Below are positions 15,906 through 24,339 of a DNA stretch of 64,000 nucleotides, in pieces. Origin of the DNA: Nocardioides oceani (lineage in GTDB: Bacteria > Actinomycetota > Actinomycetes > Propionibacteriales > Nocardioidaceae). Below the pieces are notes generated by a model, which saw nothing but the letters and a program-made list of their open reading frames with translations, was not told where the DNA came from and made no database searches. The translations under genes were made by a program, and so were the position numbers. The stretch spans positions 62,001 through 126,000 of the forward strand of contig NZ_JAUHJQ010000006.1 of the NCBI RefSeq assembly GCF_030412965.1, read 5' to 3'. How positions within the stretch are numbered: position 1 is the first letter of the stretch; every line of letters begins with the position of its first letter.

Positions 15906-16337
15906 TCAGGTCTGGTGCACGTAGCTGTCCAGCTGGTCCCGCTCGAACTCCAGCTGGCCGATCTTGTGCTTGACCACGTCGCCGATGCTCACGATGCCGA
16001 CGAGCCGCCCGTCCTCGACCACCGGGACGTGGCGGAAGCGCCGGTCGGTCATCGTGCGCATCAGCTCGTCGAGGTCGGTGTCGGGGGAGCAGATCTCGAC
16101 CACCGCGGTCATGATCGCGCCGACGGTGTTCTCGACGACCGTGCCGTCGGCGTGGAGGCGCCGCACGACGTCGCGCTCGCTCACGATGCCGTCCAGCGTG
16201 GTGCCGTCCGCGCTGACGACCAGCGCGCCGACGTTGTGCTCGGCCAGGGCGGCGAGGAGCTCCCGCACCCCGGCGTCCGGACGGATGGTGACCACGTCGG
16301 TGCGCGGCTTGCTGGCGAGAACCTCGGCGATGCGCAT
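15906..16337 (-). CDS. CBS-domain protein
   Basis: A 143-residue protein made of two CBS motifs (about residues 8-62 and 74-130) that form one Bateman module binding adenine nucleotides. Clear blocks are VRELLAALAEHNVGALVVS, LDGIVSERDVVRRL and FRHVPVVEDGRLVGIVSIGDVVK. There is no catalytic partner domain, so it probably acts as a nucleotide-sensing regulator of another protein. The ATG at 16337 has GGAGG 6-10 nt upstream. Its partner is not evident from neighbours. Confidence 0.9.
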   Translation of the reverse strand: MRIAEVLASKPRTDVVTIRPDAGVRELLAALAEHNVGALVVSADGTTLDGIVSERDVVRRLHADGTVVENTVGAIMTAVVEICSPDTDLDELMRTMTDRRFRHVPVVEDGRLVGIVSIGDVVKHKIGQLEFERDQLDSYVHQT

Positions 16338-16419
16338 GCTTGCCTCCGGGGGAGTGGACCCTCGACGGTACTCACCCGCGGGGGTCAGGGACACCCCCTC
16401 GTCCGCCCGCCCCGGTGGA

Positions 16420-17334
16420 TCAGTCCAGCGGCAGGTCGGGGCCCGGGACGCCCGGGCGGCGCCGCGAGCGCAGGTCGGAGACCGAGCCGGGCCCGGTCCG
16501 CGGCCAGTCCGGGTCGTCGGGGTCCCCGCCCAGGTCCGGCAGCGCGCCCACGAAGGACATCGCCGCGTCGTGCAGGTGACCGTTGGTCGCCAGGGCGTTG
16601 CCGCCGAACGGGCCGTCGGTCCCGTCGAGGGAGGTGAACCGGCCGCCCGCCTCCCGCACGATGACGTCCAGGGCGGCCATGTCGTAGACCTCCAGCTCCG
16701 GCTCGGCGGCGATGTCGACCGCGCCCTCGGCGAGGAGCATGTAGGACCAGAAGTCGCCGTAGGCACGGGTGCGCCACACGCGCCGCATCAGCGACAGCAG
16801 GTCCTCGAGCCGGCCGCGCTCCTCCCAGCCCGAGAGCGAGGAGTAGGCCAGCGAAGCGTCCTCCAGGCGACGTACGTCGGAGACGCGGCACTGGGTGGCC
16901 TTGAGCAGTGAGCGGCCCGTCCAGGCGGCGCCGCCGGCCGAGGCCCACCAGCGGCGCTGGAGCTGGGGCGCGGAGACCACGCCGAGCACCACCTCGTCGT
17001 CGACGACGAGCGAGATGAGGGTCGCCCAGACCGGCACGCCGCGCACGAAGTTCTTGGTGCCGTCGATGGGGTCGACGATCCAGCGCCGCTGGCTGTGACC
17101 GGTCGAGCCCTGCTCCTCCCCGGTCACCGCGTCGCGCGAGCGGACCCGCGAGAGCGTGCGCCGGATCCCCTCCTCGACGGCCTGGTCGGCGTCGGTCACG
17201 GGGGTCAGGTCCGGCTTGCTCATGACGTGCAGGTCGAGCGCCTTGAACCGCGCCGTCGTCAGCGAGTCGGCGTCGTCGGCGAGCACGTGCGCGAGGCGCA
17301 GGTCGTCGGTGTAGTCGGGGTGCGGGGTGGCCAC
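16420..17334 (-). CDS. hisN: Histidinol-phosphatase, inositol-monophosphatase family
   Basis: A 304-residue Mg2+-dependent phosphatase. The metal-binding motif is WIVDPIDGTKNFVRGVPVWATLI (Asp-x-x-Asp-Gly-Thr), with an earlier Glu in VTGEEQG. The second signature is YDMAALDVIVREAGG. This clade is used in actinobacteria for histidinol-phosphate dephosphorylation in histidine synthesis; inositol monophosphatase activity cannot be excluded. A charged C-terminal tail of about 40 residues (DPDDPDWPRTGPGS) is extra. GTG 17334 is chosen because TAGCCT (complement of 17343-17348) lies 8 nt upstream. Confidence 0.82.
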   Translation of the reverse strand: MATPHPDYTDDLRLAHVLADDADSLTTARFKALDLHVMSKPDLTPVTDADQAVEEGIRRTLSRVRSRDAVTGEEQGSTGHSQRRWIVDPIDGTKNFVRGVPVWATLISLVVDDEVVLGVVSAPQLQRRWWASAGGAAWTGRSLLKATQCRVSDVRRLEDASLAYSSLSGWEERGRLEDLLSLMRRVWRTRAYGDFWSYMLLAEGAVDIAAEPELEVYDMAALDVIVREAGGRFTSLDGTDGPFGGNALATNGHLHDAAMSFVGALPDLGGDPDDPDWPRTGPGSVSDLRSRRRPGVPGPDLPLD

Positions 17335-17342
17335 GAACGCAC

Positions 17343-17348
17343 AGGCTA
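17343..17348 (-). promoter_or_regulatory. Probable -10 box (TAGCCT) of leaderless hisN
   Basis: On the minus strand TAGCCT lies 8 nt before GTG 17334, with no Shine-Dalgarno sequence between. Confidence 0.45.
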
Positions 17349-17388
17349 CTTTCAGCAACCGGCGGGCGGGGTGGTGCAACATTCATCC

Positions 17389-17838
17389 ATGGAGATCAAC
17401 GGCCTCCCCCTGCACGCCCTCGTCGTCCACGCCGCGGTCGTGCTCGGCCCCGTCGCGGCCCTGTTCGGGGTCGCCTACGCGGCCGTGCCGCGCTGGCGCG
17501 ACTGGATCCGGTGGCCCATGGTGGTCCTGGCGGTACCGGCCGCGGTGGCGGTCTGGGTGGCGTACTTCTCCGGCGAGCAGCTCACCGAGGCCAACCAGTA
17601 CGGCGGTCCGCTGCTGGAGCTGATCGAGACCCACGAGTCCCGCGCCGCCGTCTTCCGCCTGGTGGTCCTCGCGTTCGCGGTGGTCGCCGTCCTCGCCGCC
17701 GCCCTGCACCGGCGTGTCGGCGCCGTGCGCTGGGTGCTGGCCGCGCTGCTGGCGGTCACCGGCGTCGCGACCGTGGTCTACGCCGTGCTCACCGGCGACG
17801 CCGGCGCGCAGGTCGCGTGGTACGGCGTCGAGGGCTGA
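17389..17838 (+). CDS. DUF2231-like membrane protein
   Basis: A 149-residue integral membrane protein with four predicted helices (LHALVVHAAVVLGPVAALFG; WPMVVLAVPAAVAVWVAYF; VFRLVVLAFAVVAVLAAAL; WVLAALLAVTGVATVVYAVL). The N-terminal GLPLHALVVHA motif with paired His is the DUF2231 hallmark. ATG 17389; the longer frame from 17095 is antisense to hisN. It is divergent from hisN and monocistronic. The family function is unknown, sometimes linked to haem or redox membrane proteins. Confidence 0.83.
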   Translation: MEINGLPLHALVVHAAVVLGPVAALFGVAYAAVPRWRDWIRWPMVVLAVPAAVAVWVAYFSGEQLTEANQYGGPLLELIETHESRAAVFRLVVLAFAVVAVLAAALHRRVGAVRWVLAALLAVTGVATVVYAVLTGDAGAQVAWYGVEG

Positions 17839-17851
17839 GCGGGCCGGTCCC

Positions 17852-18754
17852 TCAGGCCGCGGCGGCCCGCTCCCGCGCCAGCTCCAGGCACTCGCGGAAG
17901 GAGCGCACGATGTACGGCGGCACGGCGAGCCCGGCCTCGGCCGCGCCGAGCAGCTCGGCCTCGGTGCGGGCGACGGTCTCGACGAACGTGTCGGAGTCCT
18001 CCGGCGTCCCGATCCCGAGCGCGACCATCATGTCGCCGACGTCGGCCTTGCGGCTGTCGTCACCGGCCGCGACGGGCGCGAAGGACACCGCCCGCAGCCG
18101 GCGGACGAGCCAGCGCTGCCAGTCCGCGAGCTGGGCCCACAGGCCGCGGGCGGAGAGCTGGTAGAACGCGAAGTGGCCGGGCTCCTGGCGTCGGATCGGG
18201 GTGATGATCGTCTGCGCCACGGCGGTCTCACCCATCTCGGTCAGCCCGTCGTGGAGCCGGTGGTAGGCCAGCAGCGCCGAGCGCTCGGTGGTCATGCCGG
18301 TCAGGTAGTAGAGCATCCGGACCACGTCCTGGAGGGCGCCGACGTGGGCGAGCGCGCCGACCGCGCGGACCTTCGGGGAGAGCGTGGTGAGGTCGGTCTG
18401 GGCGGGCGGGAGGCCGAGCCGCACCTGCAGCTCGTCGAGGGCGAGCCCGTGGTGGGACTCCTGCGGCTGCCAGACCTCCCGGTAGAAGTACCGGTCCACG
18501 TCGGGGGCGTGCGGCAGGAGCACGCCGAGCTCGAGGGTGTTGCGCTCGACCTCGAGCTCGGCGCGCGCCATGTAGTCCAGGACGGGCGCGAACCGCGCGA
18601 CGACCTCGTCGCGCCGTCGGACGGAGAAGTCGCACGTCGCCAGGTCGATCGGCGGGTGCTCCTCGGCCAGGCGGTCGACGTGGGCGACGAGGCGGGGCTC
18701 GGACCACGGCTCGGTCCGGCCCCGCACGCGGGACAGCAGGGTGGGGGTGCGCAC
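17852..18754 (-). CDS. Ferritin-like diiron protein, related to acyl-ACP desaturases
   Basis: A 300-residue, mostly helical protein. Putative iron ligands are spaced as in soluble diiron oxidases: a Glu in RAELEVERN, an ExxH in WQPQESHHG, a Glu in GMTTERSAL, and a second ExxH in RRQEPGHFAFY. It resembles soluble acyl-ACP desaturase / ferritin-like proteins of actinobacteria. The reaction could be desaturation or hydroxylation of an acyl carrier substrate, but no electron donor gene adjoins it. The GTG at 18754 has AGGAGG only 2 nt away, unusually close, so the start is uncertain. Confidence 0.72.
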   Translation of the reverse strand: MRTPTLLSRVRGRTEPWSEPRLVAHVDRLAEEHPPIDLATCDFSVRRRDEVVARFAPVLDYMARAELEVERNTLELGVLLPHAPDVDRYFYREVWQPQESHHGLALDELQVRLGLPPAQTDLTTLSPKVRAVGALAHVGALQDVVRMLYYLTGMTTERSALLAYHRLHDGLTEMGETAVAQTIITPIRRQEPGHFAFYQLSARGLWAQLADWQRWLVRRLRAVSFAPVAAGDDSRKADVGDMMVALGIGTPEDSDTFVETVARTEAELLGAAEAGLAVPPYIVRSFRECLELARERAAAA

Positions 18755-18811
18755 GTCCTCCTGTTCGGAGCCGGGCGCGCGCCGGATCGGTCCTCGGATC
18801 GGACCCCGGGG

Positions 18812-19447
18812 TCAGACCTTGGGGCGGTTGACCACCGTCGTGGAGCAGATCATGTCGGCCCAGGTGCGGTTCTTGGCGTCGAACAGCGGCCAGAGGAAGC
18901 CCAGGTAGCAGGGGATCGCGTCGAGGATGTGGGCGAAGGACCGGCCGATGGTGAGGCCGATGCCCGGCGGCACGTCGCTGCCGTCCTTGACCAGCTTGAT
19001 GCCGAGCGCCTGCTTGCCCAGCGAGTAGCCGGTGCGGCCCTGCCGGATCCAGGTGTTCCAGATGGTGAAGGCGATCGCGACGACGTAGAGCAGGCCGGCG
19101 ATGGCCAGGCCGGCGCCAGTGGGCTCGGTGACCTCGGAGACGGTGGTGCCGGTGAACGGGTCGGTCTCGGTCTGGGTCGTGGTCTCCGACAGCACGGCGA
19201 GCGCGATGGCGGCCACGCCGTAGACGACCGCGGGGATGATGCCGTCGATGAGGTAGGCGCCGATCCGCCGGCCCCAGGACGCGTACGACACCGGCGCGCC
19301 CCCACCCGGCGCGCCGTACGCCGGCTGCCCGTAGGGCTGGTGGGTCGGCGGCTGGCCGTAGGGGTCGTGGCCGGGCTGCTGGCCGAAGGGGTTCTGTCCG
19401 GGGGCGGGCTGCTGACCGTAGGGGTCCTGGCCGTAGGGGTCGCTCAC
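18812..19447 (-). CDS. RDD family membrane protein with Pro/Gln/Tyr-rich N-terminus
   Basis: A 211-residue protein. The first ~50 residues are a low-complexity tail built on repeats of DPYGQ/NPFGQ/QPYGQ. An RDD domain follows (SWGRRIGAYLIDGIIP; helices around residues 62-85, 105-130 and 160-180; GYSLGKQALGIKLVKDG). RDD proteins are small membrane proteins of largely unknown, possibly transport, function. The cytoplasmic Tyr/Pro-rich tail is common in actinobacterial versions. GTG start at 19447, divergent from the thioesterase. Confidence 0.85.
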   Translation of the reverse strand: MSDPYGQDPYGQQPAPGQNPFGQQPGHDPYGQPPTHQPYGQPAYGAPGGGAPVSYASWGRRIGAYLIDGIIPAVVYGVAAIALAVLSETTTQTETDPFTGTTVSEVTEPTGAGLAIAGLLYVVAIAFTIWNTWIRQGRTGYSLGKQALGIKLVKDGSDVPPGIGLTIGRSFAHILDAIPCYLGFLWPLFDAKNRTWADMICSTTVVNRPKV

Positions 19448-19521
19448 GAGCGGGGGACCTACCCCGGCTCGGCGCCACCAAACCGCCGGTACGGACCAGC
19501 GCTGCGGGGTACCCGACCGCC

Positions 19522-19908
19522 ATGGGCGACAGCACGCACGACAGCGGGACCGGTTTCGTCGACCTCGTCGGCGCGGGATCGCCGGAGGCGGAGGGCGGAA
19601 GCGTGCGGCTGGAGCTCGACGTCGACGAGCGTCACCTCAACCCCGCCGGGACCGTCCACGGCGGCATGCTCGCCACCTTGGTCGACACCGCCATGGGTGC
19701 GGCGGTGCGGAGCACCACCGAGGACCAGGTGCCGGCAACCAGCCAGCTCACCGTCACCTACCTCCGCCCGGGCGGGCCCGGACGGCTCGTCGTGACTGCG
19801 GAGGTGCGCAAGCGCGGGCAGGACCTCACCGTCTGCGAGGCGGGCGTGGAGCAGGACGGCAAGGACCTCGTGCACGCGGTCGCGACCTTCGCCCTCCTCA
19901 GCCGGTAG
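19522..19908 (+). CDS. PaaI-type hotdog thioesterase
   Basis: A 128-residue hotdog-fold acyl-CoA thioesterase. The PaaI/DUF4442-like signature HLNPAGTVHGGMLATLVDTAMGAAV is at residues 37-61; HGG and the Asp of VDTA contribute to the active site. The strand pattern TSQLTVTYLRPGGPGRL follows. It hydrolyses acyl- or aryl-CoA thioesters, probably to recycle CoA; the substrate is open. ATG start 12 nt after a TACCCG sequence, no strong ribosome site. It converges with rsgA. Confidence 0.9.
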   Translation: MGDSTHDSGTGFVDLVGAGSPEAEGGSVRLELDVDERHLNPAGTVHGGMLATLVDTAMGAAVRSTTEDQVPATSQLTVTYLRPGGPGRLVVTAEVRKRGQDLTVCEAGVEQDGKDLVHAVATFALLSR

Positions 19909-19924
19909 CGCCGCCCGCGGCGCC

Positions 19925-20917
19925 TCAGTGGTCCGGGGCGCTGCGCGCGGCGAGCAGCCGGCGGAAGGACGAGACCCGCTCGGGGTCGGCGTGCCCGGCG
20001 GCGACCGCGTCGTCGAGGCCGCACTCGGGCTCGTCCTCCCCGTGGGTGCAGCCGCGCGGGCAGTCCTCGGTCATCTCGTCGAGGTCGGGGAAGGCCTCGA
20101 TCAGGTGCTCGGGCTGGACGTGCGCCAGCCCGAAGGAGCGGATGCCCGGGGTGTCGATGATCCAACCGCCCCGCTCGCCCGGCAGCGCGAGCATGTACGC
20201 CGACGTCGAGGTGTGCCGCCCACGACCGGTGACCGCGTTCACGTGGCCGACCTCGCGGTGGGCGTCCGGGACGAGCGCGTTGACCAGCGTCGACTTCCCG
20301 ACCCCGCTGTGCCCGACGAGCACGCTCGTGCGCCCCTCGAGCCGCTCGCGCACCTCGGCGAGGTCGCCGCCGCGGCGGGTCACCACCCACGGCACGCCCA
20401 GCGAGCGGTAGGTGACCAGCAGCGTCTCGGGGTCGCGCAGGTCGGACTTGGTCAGGCACAGGAGCGGCTGCATGCCGGCGTCGTACGCCGCCACGAGGGC
20501 GCGGTCGATCAGGCGCGGCCGGGGCTCGGGGTCGGCCAGGGCGGCCACCACCACCAGCTGGGAGGCGTTGCTGACGATGACCCGCTCGACGGGGTCGTCG
20601 TCGTCCGCGGTCCGGCGCAGCACCGTCTCCCGCTCGTGCACCTCGACGATGCGGGCCAGCGACCCGTCGGCGCCGGAGGTGTCGCCGACGACCCGGACGC
20701 GGTCGCCGACCACGACGCCCTTGCGGCCCAGCGGGCGGGCCTTCATCGCCATCACGACGGCGCCGTCGACGAGCAGGGTGAACCGGCCGCGGTCGACGGT
20801 GACGACCACCGCGTCGACCGCGTCGTCGTAGGAGGGGCGCTCCTTGGTGCGCGGGCGCGTGCGTCGGCGGGGTCGCTCGTAGTGCTCGTGGTCGTGCTCG
20901 GAGTAGCGACCCGACAT
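19925..20917 (-). CDS. rsgA: Ribosome small-subunit GTPase A (RsgA)
   Basis: A 330-residue circularly permuted GTPase that assists late 30S subunit assembly. Order of parts: basic N-terminus, OB fold (about 40-110), permuted G domain with G4 LTKSD, G1 GHSGVGKST, G3 DTPG, then a C-terminal zinc-binding region DCPRGCTHGEDEPECGL with Cys-x4-Cys-x-His spacing. ATG 20917 lies 8 bp after the aroA stop, so it is in the aroA transcript. The aroA-rsgA pair is kept in many actinobacteria. Confidence 0.95.
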   Translation of the reverse strand: MSGRYSEHDHEHYERPRRRTRPRTKERPSYDDAVDAVVVTVDRGRFTLLVDGAVVMAMKARPLGRKGVVVGDRVRVVGDTSGADGSLARIVEVHERETVLRRTADDDDPVERVIVSNASQLVVVAALADPEPRPRLIDRALVAAYDAGMQPLLCLTKSDLRDPETLLVTYRSLGVPWVVTRRGGDLAEVRERLEGRTSVLVGHSGVGKSTLVNALVPDAHREVGHVNAVTGRGRHTSTSAYMLALPGERGGWIIDTPGIRSFGLAHVQPEHLIEAFPDLDEMTEDCPRGCTHGEDEPECGLDDAVAAGHADPERVSSFRRLLAARSAPDH

Positions 20918-20925
20918 CGACGTGC

Positions 20926-22206
20926 CTACCCGAGCAGCGCGGCCCAGGCGCCGGCGAAGTCGGGGAAGGTCTTGGCGGTCGTGGCGACGTCCTCGACGAG
21001 CACGCCGTCGACGGCGGCCCCGACGACGACGCCTGCGTGGGCCATGCGGTGGTCGGCGTAGGTCCGGAAGACGCCGCCGTGGAGGGCGGCCGGCCGCAGC
21101 TCGAGCCCGTCGGGGTGCTCGGTGACGTCGGCGCCGAGGCGGCCGAGCTCGGTGGCCAGCGCCGCGAGCCGGTCGGTCTCGTGGCCGCGGATGTGGGCGA
21201 TGCCGCGCAGGTGCGAGGGGCCGTCGGCCAGCGCGCAGAGGGCGGCGACCGCCGGGGCCAGCTCGCCGACGTCGTGGAGGTCGAGGTCGACCCCCTGCAG
21301 CCGGTCGGGTCCGGTGACGGTGAGGCCGGCGTCGCCGAGGTCGACCGCGCACCCCATCGCGGCGAGGATGCCGCGCAGCGCGTCCCCGGCCTGCGTGGTG
21401 TGGCGCGGCCAGTCCCGCACGGTGAGGGTCCCGCCGGAGACGGCGGCGAGCGCCAGGAACGGTGCGGCGTTGGACAGGTCGGGCTCGATCAGGTGGTCGA
21501 CGGCCCGGACCGGGCCCGGCGCGACCGCCCACCGGTTGGCGTCGGCGTCGTCGACCTCGACGCCGTGCTCGCGCAGCATCGCCACGGTCATGTCGATGTG
21601 GGGGAGGGACGGCACCGGCTTGCCGTCGTGGCGGACGTCGACGCCGCGGTCGTAGCGCGCCCCGGCCAGCAGCAGCGCGGAGATGAACTGGGAGGACGCC
21701 GACGCGTCGACCACGACGGTCCCGCCCGGCACCGAGCCGGTGCCGCGGACGGTGAACGGCAGCGCCTCACCGGTCACGTCGATCCCGAGCGCGCGCAGGG
21801 CGCCGAGGACCTCGCCGACGGGCCGCTGGCGCATGTGCGGGTCGCCGTCGAAGGCGATCGTCCCCGACGAGAGGCCCGCGACAGGCGGCACGAACCGCAT
21901 GACGGTGCCGGCCAGCCCGCAGTCGACCGCCGCGTCGCCGGCGAGGTCGCCCGGCGTGACCCGCCAGTCCTCGCCGCTGGTGTCGACCGAGGCGCCGAGC
22001 GCCGTGAGCGCCGCCGCCATGAGCGTGGTGTCGCGCGAGCGGAGGGCACGGCGTACGACGGAGGGCCCGTCGGCCACCGCGGCCAGCACCAGCGCCCGGT
22101 TGGTCAGCGACTTGCTGCCCGGCAGCGTCACCGTCGCCTCGACCGGGCCACGGGCGCGGGGCGCGGGCCAGGGGTCCTCGACGACGGCGCGCGCAGGGTC
22201 GGTCAC
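20926..22206 (-). CDS. aroA: 3-phosphoshikimate 1-carboxyvinyltransferase (EPSP synthase)
   Basis: A 426-residue enzyme of the shikimate pathway that joins PEP to shikimate-3-phosphate. Motifs are [16 protein letters not shown] near the N-terminus, [12 protein letters not shown], and [13 protein letters not shown] [11 protein letters not shown] near the C-terminus. GTG 22206 is preferred over GTG 22215 because a TAGAGT -10 box (complement of 22214-22219) overlaps the first GTG and lies 7 nt before the second, pointing to a leaderless mRNA. It is followed closely by rsgA. Confidence 0.95.
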   Translation of the reverse strand: MTDPARAVVEDPWPAPRARGPVEATVTLPGSKSLTNRALVLAAVADGPSVVRRALRSRDTTLMAAALTALGASVDTSGEDWRVTPGDLAGDAAVDCGLAGTVMRFVPPVAGLSSGTIAFDGDPHMRQRPVGEVLGALRALGIDVTGEALPFTVRGTGSVPGGTVVVDASASSQFISALLLAGARYDRGVDVRHDGKPVPSLPHIDMTVAMLREHGVEVDDADANRWAVAPGPVRAVDHLIEPDLSNAAPFLALAAVSGGTLTVRDWPRHTTQAGDALRGILAAMGCAVDLGDAGLTVTGPDRLQGVDLDLHDVGELAPAVAALCALADGPSHLRGIAHIRGHETDRLAALATELGRLGADVTEHPDGLELRPAALHGGVFRTYADHRMAHAGVVVGAAVDGVLVEDVATTAKTFPDFAGAWAALLG

Positions 22207-22213
22207 GCGCCGC

Positions 22214-22219
22214 ACTCTA
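22214..22219 (-). promoter_or_regulatory. Probable -10 box (TAGAGT) of leaderless aroA
   Basis: On the minus strand TAGAGT lies 7 nt before GTG 22206. It overlaps the alternative upstream GTG, which argues against that start. Confidence 0.5.
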
Positions 22220-22228
22220 GCGAGGGCG

Positions 22229-22759
22229 TCAGGCCACCTTCGCCTTCACCAGCTTGGCCTCCTGCCGGGCGGCGACGGCGAGGTGCCGGGCCTCGCGGCG
22301 GGCGTCCTTGGCGGCGCGGCGTGCCCGCCACGCGACGCCCGGTCGGCCCTCGGTGTCACCGGCGGCGATGATCAGCCCGCCGAGCACCGAGACGTTCTTG
22401 AAGAAGTGCAGCTGGTGCTGCTTGCGCTCGGCCGGGTCGCCGGCCTCCCAGAACCGGTGGCCGGCCAGGGTGGTCGGCGCGAGCGAGGCGGCCAGCACGG
22501 CCGCGGAGGTGCGGGGCGCGCGCCCGGTGGCGAGCGCCGCCGCGGCGACCAGCTGCACCGCGGCGTTGATCCGCACCAGCGTCTGCGGGTCGTCGGGCAG
22601 CGGCACCTGGGGCGCGGCCTTCTTGATCGTGCCGACCAGGGTGTCGGTGACCGGCTCGGCCTTGGACGCGAGCGCGTCGCTGTTCTTCAGCGCGTTGGTG
22701 GCGCCGACGACGAAGACCGACGCGAGCATGGGACGGGCGAGGCGTCTGCTGAGCGACAT
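22229..22759 (-). CDS. DoxX-like membrane protein
   Basis: A 176-residue protein. The order [22 protein letters not shown], then a central helix [19 protein letters not shown] and [23 protein letters not shown] [19 protein letters not shown], fits the DoxX/SURF4-like family of actinobacteria. A C-terminal Arg/Ala-rich cytoplasmic tail follows ([16 protein letters not shown] type). ATG 22759. The role is unknown; DoxX proteins are often tied to redox stress. It lies 22 bp upstream of the aroA start on the same strand and could feed into aroA. Confidence 0.8.
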   Translation of the reverse strand: MSLSRRLARPMLASVFVVGATNALKNSDALASKAEPVTDTLVGTIKKAAPQVPLPDDPQTLVRINAAVQLVAAAALATGRAPRTSAAVLAASLAPTTLAGHRFWEAGDPAERKQHQLHFFKNVSVLGGLIIAAGDTEGRPGVAWRARRAAKDARREARHLAVAARQEAKLVKAKVA

Positions 22760-22809
22760 GCGGGCCAGATACCCCCTGCGCCCGGGCCGTACACGAGCGG
22801 CCGCGCCAC

Positions 22810-22815
22810 TAGGGT
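22810..22815 (+). promoter_or_regulatory. Probable -10 box (TAGGGT) of leaderless SRAP gene
   Basis: TAGGGT lies 7 nt before ATG 22823. Confidence 0.5.
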
Positions 22816-22822
22816 GGCGCCC

Positions 22823-23584
22823 ATGTGCGGTCGCTACGCCTCGAGCCGCCGGGCCGAGGACCTCGTCGAGGAGTTCGACGTCGACGCCCTGCGGATCGCC
22901 GCCCCGCTCGAGCCCGACTACAACGTCGCGCCCACCAAGGACGTGTACGCCGTCGTCGAGCGGCCGCCGTCCGGGCAGGTCGCCGAGCGGGCCGAGGGCG
23001 CCGAGCGGCAGCTGCGGGTGGTCCGCTGGGGCCTGGTGCCGTCGTGGGCCAAGGACGTCTCCATCGGCAACCGGATGATCAACGCGCGGATGGAGACGGT
23101 GGCCGAGAAGCCGGCGTACAAGCGGGCCTTCGCGAAGCGACGGTGCCTGCTCCCGGCCGACGGCTACTTCGAGTGGTACCCCACGCAGCAGACGACCAAG
23201 GCCGGCAAGCCGCTCAAGCAGCCGTTCTTCATCCGCCCGCGCGACGGCGGGTCCCTGGCGATGGCCGGGCTCTACGAGATCTGGCGCGACCCGGCCAGGG
23301 CCGAGGACGACCCGGACCGGTTCGTGTGGTCGTGCACGGTCATCACCACCGACGCCGAGGACGAGCTGGGGCACATCCACGACCGGATGCCGCTCATGGT
23401 CGAGCCGGACCGGTGGTCGGCCTGGCTCGACCCGACCGCGGCCCAGGACTCGCTGCTCGACCTGCTGGTGCCCGCCGCGCCGGGGGCGCTCGAGGCGTAC
23501 CCCGTCTCCCGGGAGGTGAGCAACGTGCGCAACAACGGCGCCCACCTGCTCGACCCGCTCCCGCTCGAGGAGGTCGTCGAGTGA
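22823..23584 (+). CDS. SOS response-associated peptidase (SRAP/YedK/HMCES family)
   Basis: A 253-residue SRAP protein. It begins Met-Cys-Gly-Arg, so the catalytic Cys becomes residue 1 after Met removal and can form a thiazolidine link to abasic sites in single-stranded DNA. Other signatures are YNVAPTKD, RWGLVPSWAKD, INARMETVAEKPAYKRAF, CLLPADGYFEWY and IHDRMPLMV with the active-site His. Product role: protection of abasic-site ssDNA. ATG 22823 is obligatory because of Cys2. It overlaps the next gene by GTGA. Confidence 0.95.
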   Translation: MCGRYASSRRAEDLVEEFDVDALRIAAPLEPDYNVAPTKDVYAVVERPPSGQVAERAEGAERQLRVVRWGLVPSWAKDVSIGNRMINARMETVAEKPAYKRAFAKRRCLLPADGYFEWYPTQQTTKAGKPLKQPFFIRPRDGGSLAMAGLYEIWRDPARAEDDPDRFVWSCTVITTDAEDELGHIHDRMPLMVEPDRWSAWLDPTAAQDSLLDLLVPAAPGALEAYPVSREVSNVRNNGAHLLDPLPLEEVVE

Positions 23585-24231
23585 CGCTGAGCGAGCGCGT
23601 CGTCGACACCCCGCACGGGCCCGCCCGCCTCGTCACCCACCGCGCCCCCCGGCCCCTCGGGACGCTCCTGCTGGGGCACGGCGCCGGCGGTGGCGTCGAC
23701 GCCCGCGACCTCCTCGCGCTGGCGACCCACCTGCCCCGGCACGGGTTCACCGTCGTCCGGGTCGAGCAGCCGTGGAGGGTCGCCGGCAAGCGGATCGCGC
23801 CGGCGCCGCGCATCCTCGACGAGGGCCTGGTCGCCGCCTCGGACAAGCTGCGGGTGCGCACGCCGCTCATCGTCGGTGGCCGCTCCGCCGGCGCCCGCTC
23901 GGCCCTGCGGTGCGGCCGTCGGCTCGGGGCCGTCGCGTGCCTGGCGCTCGCCTTCCCGCTGCACCCGCCCGGCAAGCCGGAGAAGTCGCGGCTCGACGAG
24001 CTCCGCGGGGCGCGGCTGCCCACCCTGGTGGTGCAGGGCGAGCGGGACACGATGGGCCGGCCCGAGGAGTTCCCCGGTGACGTCGAGATGGCGGTCATCC
24101 CGGGCGCCGACCACGGGTTCCTGACCGCCGCCCGCGGCCCGATCGACACCGACGAGGCGATGGACCTGCTGGTCGAGTGCACCCTGGAGTGGCTCGTGCG
24201 CGAGGTGACCGGGAACAACCGCCCGGGGTGA
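23581..24231 (+). CDS. Alpha/beta-hydrolase family protein
   Basis: A 216-residue alpha/beta-hydrolase of the dienelactone-hydrolase-like/Tex30 type. Oxyanion region is LLGHGAGGGVDARD; the nucleophile elbow is GRSAGAR (G-x-S-x-G); the acid is near VQGERDTMG; the His is in GADHGF. The substrate is unknown. The GTG overlaps the SRAP stop (GTGA), so both are co-translated. Its 3' end carries the SigR-type promoter for the next gene. Confidence 0.86.
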   Translation: MTLSERVVDTPHGPARLVTHRAPRPLGTLLLGHGAGGGVDARDLLALATHLPRHGFTVVRVEQPWRVAGKRIAPAPRILDEGLVAASDKLRVRTPLIVGGRSAGARSALRCGRRLGAVACLALAFPLHPPGKPEKSRLDELRGARLPTLVVQGERDTMGRPEEFPGDVEMAVIPGADHGFLTAARGPIDTDEAMDLLVECTLEWLVREVTGNNRPG

Positions 24232-24237
24232 GGTGTT
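24211..24237 (+). promoter_or_regulatory. SigR/SigH-type promoter: GGAACA-N17-GTT
   Basis: GGAACA at 24212-24217, a 17-bp spacer, and GTT at 24235-24237 match the oxidative-stress sigma consensus of the SigR/SigH group (GGAAYA-N16-20-GTT). It lies 103 bp before the short sigR start and only about 10 bp before an in-frame GTG at 24247. This implies self-activation and a longer SigR product under stress. Confidence 0.65.
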
Positions 24238-24325
24238 CGGACCGGTGTGACCGTGCTGATGGAACGCCCCCCGCTGACCGAGCCGGTGGTCGAGCCTGTC
24301 GGGTCCGGTGTCCGCGCGACGCGGG

Positions 24326-24331
24326 TACCCT
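24326..24331 (+). promoter_or_regulatory. Probable housekeeping -10 box (TACCCT) of sigR
   Basis: TACCCT lies 8 nt before ATG 24340, giving a leaderless basal transcript for the short form. Confidence 0.4.
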
Positions 24332-24339
24332 GGACCACG

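Noticed and set aside
24247..24339. The longer SigR start as the main annotated start
   Set aside because: The TACCCT box and the conserved domain favour ATG 24340 for the basal form; the long form is kept as a hypothesis.
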